Assembly: GCA_003520205.1 (NCBI GenBank)
Contig: DOVG01000209.1
Span: forward strand, 1 to 5,836
DNA length: 5,836 nucleotides
Reading direction: 5' to 3'
Origin: Lachnospiraceae bacterium
GTDB lineage: Bacteria > Bacillota > Clostridia > Lachnospirales > Lachnospiraceae
The notes below the pieces were generated by a model, which saw nothing but the letters and a program-made list of their open reading frames with translations, did no database searches and was not told where the DNA came from. Below are positions 1-4,528 of the stretch, one piece after another; the first letter of the stretch is position 1; every line of letters starts with the position of its first letter. Made by a program: the position numbers and the translations under genes.

Positions 1-150
1 CATAACATCAGTATAACGCTGTTTAAAACTCATAAGTGAATTATATAACTGCTCGTTGGATTTAATCATATTCTTCGCAGTTATATATTTTTTATATTCG
101 GTTGAATCTTTTATAAGCTGATTCAATTCTCGACACTTTGTTTTTATCAT
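1..150 (-). CDS. YlbF/YmcA-family regulator, N-terminal 50 codons (runs off the left edge)
   Basis: An ATG at 150-148 opens a frame that stays open for 50 codons to the window edge. The peptide starts MIKTKCRELNQLIKDSTEYK and continues with KKYITAKNMIKSNEQLYNSL. This fits the start of the Com_YlbF family: a helix ending in 'L...I..S.EY..Y..A', then a second helix beginning 'I..N..L'. In Bacillus subtilis, YlbF and YmcA form a complex with YaaT that acts on RNase Y-dependent RNA processing and on development; transfer of that role to this protein is inference. An AGAGGT Shine-Dalgarno at 166-161 lies 10 nt before the ATG. The gap to the upstream membrane-protein stop is 33 nt with no terminator, so co-transcription is likely. 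The C-terminal part, including any YmcA-type cysteines, is not visible. The family call rests on a short pattern match. Confidence 0.72.
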   Translation of the reverse strand, partial: MIKTKCRELNQLIKDSTEYKKYITAKNMIKSNEQLYNSLMSFKQRYTDVM

Positions 151-183
151 TTACAATCCAACCTCTTTACTACCCTTTAACCA

Positions 184-1554
184 TTATTCCTTATAAAAAT
201 AAACTACAGTATCATCGGATATATTATAAAACTGTCTAAAATACTTTTTCAAATATTCATCTTCAAAATCATATACTCGCCACAGATTACTCGAAACATT
301 TTCACTATACAACGGTAGATACAATTCTTTTCCATCGCATTCTTCAATCGCATCCATCTGTTTTTTATTAGTTATTCCAATATGATAATAATCCAATCCA
401 ACTAGTAGCACAAAAAGCAACGATACAGAAAAAACAGTCAGTTTTATCGGCGTATAATACCTAGTAAATACTTTTAATAATTTTGCAACCATAAATGATA
501 AAACTAAAACAAACAGTAAATATTGATGCAGTACTACTCTAGCCCCAGTTAACAGTACAACTAGAAACGGCAATAAAGAAAGTGAACAGATCAACATAAC
601 CCCTATAATAATCTTATAGCTTGATTTATTATTTTCTAATTTTTTGTGAACACATATAAAAATAACAGCACTACAAAGTAGAAGAAACAACATACTATAT
701 TCAGTATATCCTATTATTTTTAATATGAATAATAATCTATCTATAAACAAATGTATATTTTCTTTTACACTTAAATCCAGACTATAAATTATTTCTCTTC
801 CAAGATGACTTTCCTCACCATCAAACGCACTCTGATAGCCTAAAGTAAACAAATCTAAAAAGAATTTATTAAAAAACATTATAATAAATCCAATAGTATT
901 TCCAACCAACAGTATTATTACATCTATATTCAGTTCATTATTTCTTTCTTTTTTTGAAAAAAATCTAAAACCTATAAAAGCAGAACAAACAGCTATCACC
1001 ATTGCTATATTTTCTAAACAAAGCATCGAAATAATAGCAAACACTAATAGAATCACACGTATAATAATATTTTTTACAAATACCTTCGAAACCCTGATGT
1101 AATGATAAATACATATATATATCATCAAAAACAATGCTGAAACAACATAATTACAAAACCCCGATACCCATCCAAATGTCTCGGCCCATATTCTTTTATC
1201 CATAAAAAGAATAAAAAACATTATAAAGCAATATATAAAACATTCAATAGCTTTATTATCTGAAATCATCACTATGTATCTAGTCATTACATAAACTAAT
1301 AAGCAGATAACTATCGCCATAAATAAAGACTTTACATAAACATTCCTTGTAAGTATAACAACCAAGAAATTTCCAAAATATCTATGATTTAACGAACCCT
1401 TTACTAATTGATTAACTCCATCACGAGTACCCCAGTTCCAATCATCAGCCAAATAAGGTATATTCCAAGTAATAAAAATCCAATAAATCAACCACAACGA
1501 ATAGAATACGATTTTTATTATTCTGTCATCTACTTTTTTTATCAAGTTCTTCAT
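184..1554 (-). CDS. Polytopic membrane protein, DUF6056/GT-C glycosyltransferase-like
   Basis: A 456-residue protein with about 10-12 hydrophobic segments (roughly 12-32, 74-92, 103-119, 126-150, 162-178, 181-199, 210-228, 285-302, 314-334, 343-362, 370-386) and a charged C-terminal tail of about 70 residues. After the first span comes ADDWNWG (36-42), then NHRYFGNFL (56-64), GWVSGFCNYV (128-137) and an LEN at 180-182. This pattern resembles DUF6056 proteins. An acidic pair in the first outer loop is typical of GT-C enzymes, which move sugars from polyprenyl-phosphate carriers at the membrane. A role in modifying a surface polysaccharide is inference; no substrate can be named. The start ATG at 1554 follows a weak GGGAAA Shine-Dalgarno (1566-1561), and the gap to the rnj stop is 23 nt. 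The gene is clearly more AT-rich than its neighbours: two sampled 60-bp lines have 23% and 28% G+C, against about 37-47% in rnj and polC. This suggests recent acquisition. Confidence 0.7.
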   Translation of the reverse strand: MKNLIKKVDDRIIKIVFYSLWLIYWIFITWNIPYLADDWNWGTRDGVNQLVKGSLNHRYFGNFLVVILTRNVYVKSLFMAIVICLLVYVMTRYIVMISDNKAIECFIYCFIMFFILFMDKRIWAETFGWVSGFCNYVVSALFLMIYICIYHYIRVSKVFVKNIIIRVILLVFAIISMLCLENIAMVIAVCSAFIGFRFFSKKERNNELNIDVIILLVGNTIGFIIMFFNKFFLDLFTLGYQSAFDGEESHLGREIIYSLDLSVKENIHLFIDRLLFILKIIGYTEYSMLFLLLCSAVIFICVHKKLENNKSSYKIIIGVMLICSLSLLPFLVVLLTGARVVLHQYLLFVLVLSFMVAKLLKVFTRYYTPIKLTVFSVSLLFVLLVGLDYYHIGITNKKQMDAIEECDGKELYLPLYSENVSSNLWRVYDFEDEYLKKYFRQFYNISDDTVVYFYKE

Positions 1555-1577
1555 TTTATATTTCCCAGCAATTATTC

Positions 1578-3257
1578 TTATACTTCAGAGATTATCGGAA
1601 GTATCATCGGGCTTCTCTTTGTTCTTTCCCAAAGGAACGCTCCCAAATCTTCGCGCAGACGGTTCTTGATTCTAGCCCAGTCCGCAGTATCATCCAAACA
1701 ATTATATAATGTCTCTGATGCCACATCCTTACACTGTTCTATAAGCAGCTCTGCTTCTCTTACATATACAAAGCCTCTCGATACTATATCCGGACCGGAC
1801 AGTATCTGATTAGTTCCGCTCTCTAATGTAACTACCACTATAAGCAGACCATTCTCCGAAAGATGCTGGCGATCTCTTAAAACTATATTTCCTACATCAC
1901 CTACTCCAAGTCCATCAACAAAGACTCCTCTTGCAGGAACCTTTCCAACTATATCGAATGTATCTTCTCCGACCTCAAGAACATCACCACATTTGAGTAT
2001 CTTTACATTCTCAGATGGTATCCCCATCTCCTGAGCAAGCTCGGAATGTCTCTTCAGATGTCTGTATTCTCCATGAACAGGAATCGAATACTTAGGACGT
2101 GTAAGAGCGTAAATGAGTTTAAGTTCCTCCTGACAGGCATGTCCAGATACGTGTGTATCGTGATATATAACTCTTGCGCCCTTCTGTTCAAGTTCATTCA
2201 TCACCCTATATACAGACTTCTCATTACCCGGTATAGGGCTGGATGAAAATATAACAACATCTCCGGGAACTATGGATATCTTATTATGCAGAGAGCTTGC
2301 TATTCTCGATAGAGCAGCCATATTTTCTCCCTGACTTCCTGTAGTGATAAATACAAGTTTCTCACCAGGATAGTCTTTTGCTTCATCTATATCGATAAGA
2401 GTGTTGTCGGGAATATTTATATATCCCAGTTCAGAAGCTATACGGATAACATTCACCATGCTTCTTCCTTCTACAACACATTTACGTCCATATTTGCAGG
2501 CAGAATTAATTATCTGCTGAACCCTGTCGACATTTGATGCAAAGGTTGCAATAATAAGTCGATGATTTCTGTTATCATCAAATATATGATCAAATGTTTT
2601 TCCTACTGTCTTTTCTGAAGGAGTATAGCCAGGTCTTTCAACATTTGTTGAATCAGCCATAAGTGCAAGCACACCTTTCTTGCCAAGTTCGCCAAATCTC
2701 TGAAGATCTATCACTCCTCCATACACAGGTGTATAATCAATCTTAAAATCCCCTGTATGTACTATAATTCCTGCTGGCGTAAATATAGCAAGTGCTGCAG
2801 AATCAGCTATCGAATGATTCGTTCTAATAAACTCTATTCTAAAACATCCCAGATTAATAGTCTGACCATATGTAACAACCTTTCTTCGAATGTTATCTAC
2901 AAGGCCATGTTCTGAAAGCTTATACTCTATCAATCCCATTGTAAGCTTAGTAGTATATATAGGAATATTAATTTCTTTTTCTATATAAGGTATAGCACCT
3001 ATATGATCTTCATGACCATGTGTAACAACCATACCTCTAATTTTATTTTTATTCTCTTTTAAATATGTAATGTCCGGAATAACAAGATCTATTCCCGGCA
3101 TATCATCATCAGGAAATGCAAGTCCTCCATCAATAACTATGATATCATCCCCATACTCTATTGCGGTGATATTCATTCCTATCTGTTCCAGTCCACCTAG
3201 TGGAATTATCTTAACCGTCGACTTTTTTGCCGACATGTTAGTTTCTATATTATTCAA
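1578..3257 (-). CDS. rnj: Ribonuclease J (metallo-beta-lactamase/beta-CASP RNase)
   Basis: RNase J is a zinc-dependent 5'-to-3' exoribonuclease and endonuclease for mRNA decay and rRNA maturation in the cytoplasm. From the TTG at 3257 the protein has 559 residues, close to the usual ~555. Visible motifs are HGHEDH (80-85), the motif III histidine in RTNHS (H148), HTGDF with D170, the beta-CASP segment with ATFASNVDR (about 237-245) and TTGSQGE (305-311), THVSGH (368-373) and PVHGEYRHL (393-401). The C-terminus ends in PMILPIISEV, as is usual for the family, so the gene is intact. The start is chosen because GGAGGA (3268-3263) sits 5 nt before this TTG. The in-frame ATG at 3236 is 26 nt from that site. 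A longer frame from a TTG at 3317 would translate a repeat element (SSRAKPRDL) and is rejected. The 74-nt gap to ruvX is mostly repeat, with no terminator. Confidence 0.96.
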   Translation of the reverse strand: MNNIETNMSAKKSTVKIIPLGGLEQIGMNITAIEYGDDIIVIDGGLAFPDDDMPGIDLVIPDITYLKENKNKIRGMVVTHGHEDHIGAIPYIEKEINIPIYTTKLTMGLIEYKLSEHGLVDNIRRKVVTYGQTINLGCFRIEFIRTNHSIADSAALAIFTPAGIIVHTGDFKIDYTPVYGGVIDLQRFGELGKKGVLALMADSTNVERPGYTPSEKTVGKTFDHIFDDNRNHRLIIATFASNVDRVQQIINSACKYGRKCVVEGRSMVNVIRIASELGYINIPDNTLIDIDEAKDYPGEKLVFITTGSQGENMAALSRIASSLHNKISIVPGDVVIFSSSPIPGNEKSVYRVMNELEQKGARVIYHDTHVSGHACQEELKLIYALTRPKYSIPVHGEYRHLKRHSELAQEMGIPSENVKILKCGDVLEVGEDTFDIVGKVPARGVFVDGLGVGDVGNIVLRDRQHLSENGLLIVVVTLESGTNQILSGPDIVSRGFVYVREAELLIEQCKDVASETLYNCLDDTADWARIKNRLREDLGAFLWERTKRSPMILPIISEV

Positions 3258-3262
3258 TTTAA

Positions 3263-3268
3263 TCCTCC
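3263..3268 (-). promoter_or_regulatory. Shine-Dalgarno of rnj (fixes a TTG start)
   Basis: On the minus strand GGAGGA is followed by TTAAA and then TTG (3257-3255). The 5-nt spacing is near ideal and makes the TTG the best start for rnj. No comparable site lies close to the in-frame ATG at 3236 or to the TTG inside the upstream repeat. Confidence 0.75.
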
Positions 3269-3282
3269 GAATTTCATCTGTT

Positions 3283-3335
3283 CTATTAAGATCCCTCGGC
3301 TTCGCTCGGGATGACAAAATATATTGTCATATTAT
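3283..3335 (-). repeat. Dispersed palindromic repeat, copy 1 (ruvX-rnj gap)
   Basis: Read on the minus strand, this 53-nt element begins ATAATATGACA, contains the core CCCGAGCGAAGCCGAGGG (3310-3293) and ends ATCTTAATAG. The core can fold around GCGAAGC, a very stable mini-hairpin, flanked by CCC/GGG. Next to it is a second inverted repeat, ATGACAA/TTGTCAT (3311-3317 with 3324-3330). Short repeats of the form 'GTCATCCCGAGCGAAGCCGAGGG' are scattered through many bacterial genomes, and their translations (SSRAKPRDL and similar) often appear as false protein ends; that statement is from memory. The TAA of ruvX lies inside the first bases of the element. No transposase is present. Confidence 0.8.
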
Positions 3336-3754
3336 AATTCTACTTCGTTTAAATATGATTTCAGTATTATGGCTGCCGCTATTTTATCTATATATGTTTT
3401 TCTTTCTGATGCCGGTACTCCCATTTCTTGAAGTACTTCATCAGCTTCAACTGTGGTAAGTCTTTCATCTACTTCAATTATCTCTAAACCTGTCCTTCTA
3501 TGCAGCTCCAAAATGAAAGCTTTTGTTCTTTCTGTCCGTTCTCCCTCTGAACCATCCATATTGAAAGGCATACCTACAACTATCTTTTCAACCGAATATT
3601 CTTCTATAATTTTTTCTATCTGTTGATAGGTTTTTCTAAGCTTGTCTTTTCGTTCACGAGTTATAGTTGTAACAGGCTGTGCTGTAAGCAGCATCTCATC
3701 TGTTATCGCCACACCAACTGTTTTGTCACCATAATCGAGTCCTAGAATTCTCAT
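3332..3754 (-). CDS. ruvX: RuvX/YqgF family RNase H-fold nuclease (putative Holliday junction resolvase)
   Basis: The family is annotated as a putative Holliday junction resolvase; E. coli YqgF is also implicated in 16S rRNA 5'-end maturation. The product is 140 residues, the normal family length. It starts MRILGLDYGDKTVGVAITD, with catalytic D7, and then has VVGMPFNMDGSEGERT (59-74), VDERLTT with E97 (95-101) and IDKIAAAIILKSYL with D123 (122-135). These are the conserved acidic residues of the RNase H fold. The ATG at 3754 is chosen because AGGGGA (3766-3761) lies 6 nt upstream and the family begins at this methionine. The open frame extends to 3838, but those 28 extra codons read through a repeat. 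It lies between ireB and rnj on the same strand, and ireB-ruvX adjacency is common in Firmicutes. Confidence 0.95.
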   Translation of the reverse strand: MRILGLDYGDKTVGVAITDEMLLTAQPVTTITRERKDKLRKTYQQIEKIIEEYSVEKIVVGMPFNMDGSEGERTERTKAFILELHRRTGLEIIEVDERLTTVEADEVLQEMGVPASERKTYIDKIAAAIILKSYLNEVEL

Positions 3755-3760
3755 GTATGT

Positions 3761-3766
3761 TCCCCT
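3761..3766 (-). promoter_or_regulatory. Shine-Dalgarno of ruvX, abutting a repeat end
   Basis: AGGGGA is followed by ACATAC and the ATG at 3754. The end of repeat copy 2 (ATCTTAATAG) overlaps the first bases of this site, so the repeat runs right up to the translation signal. The site supports the short ruvX start over an upstream extension. Confidence 0.7.
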
Positions 3767-3859
3767 ATTAAGATTCCTCAGCTTAACGCGGGTGTCAAAA
3801 GTATCTTTTGACACTATATGACATACGGATTGCTCCATTGCTAAAGCATGTCATATTAT
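3765..3859 (-). repeat. Dispersed palindromic repeat, copy 2 (ireB-ruvX gap), longer form
   Basis: A 95-nt relative of the element in the ruvX-rnj gap. It has the same first 11 bases on the minus strand (ATAATATGACA) and the same last 10 (ATCTTAATAG). The right-hand 37 positions match copy 1 at 30 by hand alignment. The core has drifted to CCCGCGTTAAGCTGAGG. Inside it is a perfect 10-bp inverted repeat, GTGTCAAAAG/CTTTTGACAC (3792-3801 with 3805-3814, 3-base loop). A second, 9-bp pair, ATATGACAT/ATGTCATAT (3816-3824 with 3848-3856), flanks a central segment of about 23 bases. There is no T-run after the stem on the minus strand, so it is not a terminator. The ireB stop codon sits within the element. 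Confidence 0.75.
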
Positions 3860-4122
3860 TTTAGTCTTGTATCTATATAGTTTTCCATCAGAAGCTCCAG
3901 AATCTCATCACGCTCTGCCTTCATAATAAGACTACGTGCACCCTTATAACTTGTTATATATGTAGGATCTCCGCTCATTATATATCCAACTATCTGATTT
4001 ACAGGATTATAACCTTTTTCAGACAAAGCTTCATATACTTCAGCGATTATGTCTGAAACTTCTATAGTATATTCTCTACCAAGATCTATATCTTGTGTGT
4101 GCTGACCATCATATCCACTCAT
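3856..4122 (-). CDS. ireB: IreB family regulatory phosphoprotein (UPF0297)
   Basis: An 88-residue protein, the normal family length. It has the hallmark block EKGYNPVNQIVGYIMSGDPT (35-54), followed by ARSLIMKAERDEILELL (62-78). In Enterococcus faecalis, IreB is a small cytoplasmic dimer phosphorylated by the PASTA-domain kinase IreK, and it negatively influences intrinsic cephalosporin resistance. The kinase and phosphatase are not in this window. The ATG at 4122 follows AAGGTGA (4135-4129) with 6 nt spacing. The Enterococcus protein is phosphorylated on two N-terminal threonines (T4 and T7). Here the only threonine in the first 17 residues is T9, plus S2. ruvX follows after 101 nt, most of it a repeat. 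I see no convincing promoter in the 60 nt before this gene, although the upstream terminator at 4259-4303 implies one. Confidence 0.94.
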   Translation of the reverse strand: MSGYDGQHTQDIDLGREYTIEVSDIIAEVYEALSEKGYNPVNQIVGYIMSGDPTYITSYKGARSLIMKAERDEILELLMENYIDTRLK

Positions 4123-4185
4123 ATTCCTTCACCTTCCAAATAATCATGTACATTACAACGCTACTAATCACAAAATTCCATAAAA

Positions 4186-4214
4186 TTGACGTGCACCATC
4201 ATATATGATATACT
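4186..4214 (+). promoter_or_regulatory. Strong sigma-A-type promoter for a rightward small RNA
   Basis: TTGACG (4186-4191) is followed by 17 bp and TATACT (4209-4214). Each box matches the consensus at 5 of 6 positions. TG at 4206-4207 adds an extended -10. The predicted start is near 4221. A perfect 12-bp palindrome, ATCATATATGAT (4198-4209), overlaps the spacer and the first base of the -10. No gene starts downstream on this strand, so the likely product is a non-coding RNA. Confidence 0.75.
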
Positions 4215-4220
4215 TCCAAT

Positions 4221-4303
4221 ATGTGGCACTAGATTGCCCCTTGGAATAAAAATATTACAAAAAGTAACCGCTTCCTATTCCAACTTCGGGGCGGTTATTT
4301 TTT
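4221..4303 (+). ncRNA. Candidate antisense RNA (RatA-like type I antitoxin), about 83 nt
   Basis: It is defined by the near-consensus promoter at 4186-4214 and by a terminator hairpin followed by six Ts at 4298-4303. No ribosome-binding site or credible frame lies within it. It runs against the small membrane-peptide gene and overlaps that gene's last codon, stop codon and 3' untranslated region. This is the convergent tail-to-tail arrangement of txpA/RatA in Bacillus subtilis, where the RNA pairs with the toxin message and promotes its decay. A segment at 4236-4248 can pair with 4276-4283 plus 4288-4292, an alternative to the terminator stem. Pairing with the toxin Shine-Dalgarno is possible only over about 7 bp with wobbles. 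The ends are predicted from signals; expression is inferred. Confidence 0.6.
4259..4303. terminator. Bidirectional intrinsic terminator shared by toxin mRNA and antisense RNA
   Basis: The stem is TAACCGC (4265-4271) paired with GCGGTTA (4291-4297). On the plus strand it extends by two T·G pairs and one C-G pair (4272-4274 with 4288-4290), leaving a 13-base loop. A run of six Ts follows on the plus strand (4298-4303). On the minus strand the stem is followed by CTTTTTG and then a further T-rich stretch. The toxin's TAA stop (4297-4295) is the outer part of the stem. Confidence 0.82.
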
Positions 4304-4396
4304 GTTCTTGTTATGAACTATCTCATATACGAGACCTATTAACGTTACAACTAATATACCAATTTGAATTAAATCGCTATATGTTACATAGTTCAT
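4295..4396 (-). CDS. Holin-like small membrane toxin (Hol_Tox-type), 33 aa
   Basis: The peptide begins MNYVTYSDLIQIG, has one hydrophobic span (about residues 8-27) and ends in a basic tail, HNKNKK. The V/ITYSDLIQ start followed by a single span and a lysine-rich end is the pattern of the 'putative holin-like toxin' micro-proteins (Hol_Tox family) of Firmicutes. These are related in style to TxpA/BsrG toxins, which insert in the cytoplasmic membrane. The ATG at 4396 is preferred because GAGAGGGG (4413-4406) ends 9 nt upstream. An in-frame ATG at 4402 (adding MP) is only 3 nt from it. The frame stays open to 4495, but that extension reads through the promoter and leader. The gene has its own promoter and a bidirectional terminator and faces a convergent small RNA. 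Toxicity is inferred from family and layout. Confidence 0.72.
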   Translation of the reverse strand: MNYVTYSDLIQIGILVVTLIGLVYEIVHNKNKK

Positions 4397-4405
4397 AGGC
4401 ATCAA

Positions 4406-4437
4406 CCCCTCTCGTAATCTCAAGGGGAACCGTTCCC
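4406..4437 (-). promoter_or_regulatory. Toxin mRNA leader with two mutually exclusive stems, one covering the ribosome-binding site
   Basis: On the minus strand, CCCCT (4427-4423) is complementary to AGGGG (4410-4406), the core of the toxin Shine-Dalgarno, with a 12-base loop. The overlapping dyad GGGAACGGTTCCC (4437-4425) can form a 5-bp stem that uses the same C residues, and would free the Shine-Dalgarno. Hidden ribosome-binding sites are typical of type I toxins. The stems are short, and the dyad could instead be a protein-binding site. Confidence 0.45.
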
Positions 4438-4445
4438 ACCACATG

Positions 4446-4474
4446 AGTGTAACACAAATGATAGAAACTAACAA
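4446..4474 (-). promoter_or_regulatory. Promoter of the holin-like toxin gene
   Basis: On the minus strand, TTGTTA (4474-4469) is followed by 17 bp and TACACT (4451-4446), preceded by TG at the extended -10 position. Each box matches the sigma-A consensus at 4 of 6 positions. The predicted start is near 4439, giving a leader of about 43 nt that begins at the GGGAAC dyad. It lies 55 nt beyond the polC stop. I find no clear terminator for polC before it. Confidence 0.6.
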
Positions 4475-4528
4475 TAGTCTTGACCAAAAATGCACTTTTT
4501 ATAAAATGTCTCGCGAAAAGAATCCGAA

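Noticed and set aside
1408..1809. Plus-strand frames opposite rnj, ireB and polC, including this one
   Set aside because: They mirror strongly conserved minus-strand genes, have no recognisable product and lack convincing ribosome-binding sites.
3283..3859. A CRISPR array, because related repeats occur at intervals
   Set aside because: There are only two copies, of unequal length (53 and 95 nt), separated by an intact ruvX gene, and no cas genes are nearby.
4123..4185. A promoter for ireB
   Set aside because: TGTAAT (minus strand) with ATGGAA 18 bp upstream is the best I can find, and its -35 matches only 3 of 6 positions. A promoter is expected here, but none is supportable by eye.
4186..4398. 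A plus-strand frame of 70 codons across the polC-ireB gap
   Set aside because: It would start on the TTG of the -35 box, has no ribosome-binding site and runs through the terminator hairpin. It is explained by the promoter, the small RNA and the antisense of the toxin gene.
4425..4437. GGGAACCGTTCCC as a LexA/DinR (SOS) box
   Set aside because: The half-sites GAAC and GTTC are separated by 1 base, not the 4 expected for the Gram-positive SOS box.
4295..4495. A 66-residue reading of the small toxin frame starting at 4495
   Set aside because: The extra 33 residues read through the predicted promoter and leader, and no Shine-Dalgarno precedes 4495. The family length of about 30-35 residues fits the ATG at 4396.
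4489..4528. A terminator for polC just after its stop codon
   Set aside because: Only a 5-bp A/T stem with a 5-base loop can be drawn from the A- and T-runs on each side of GTGCA. It has no G+C-rich stem.
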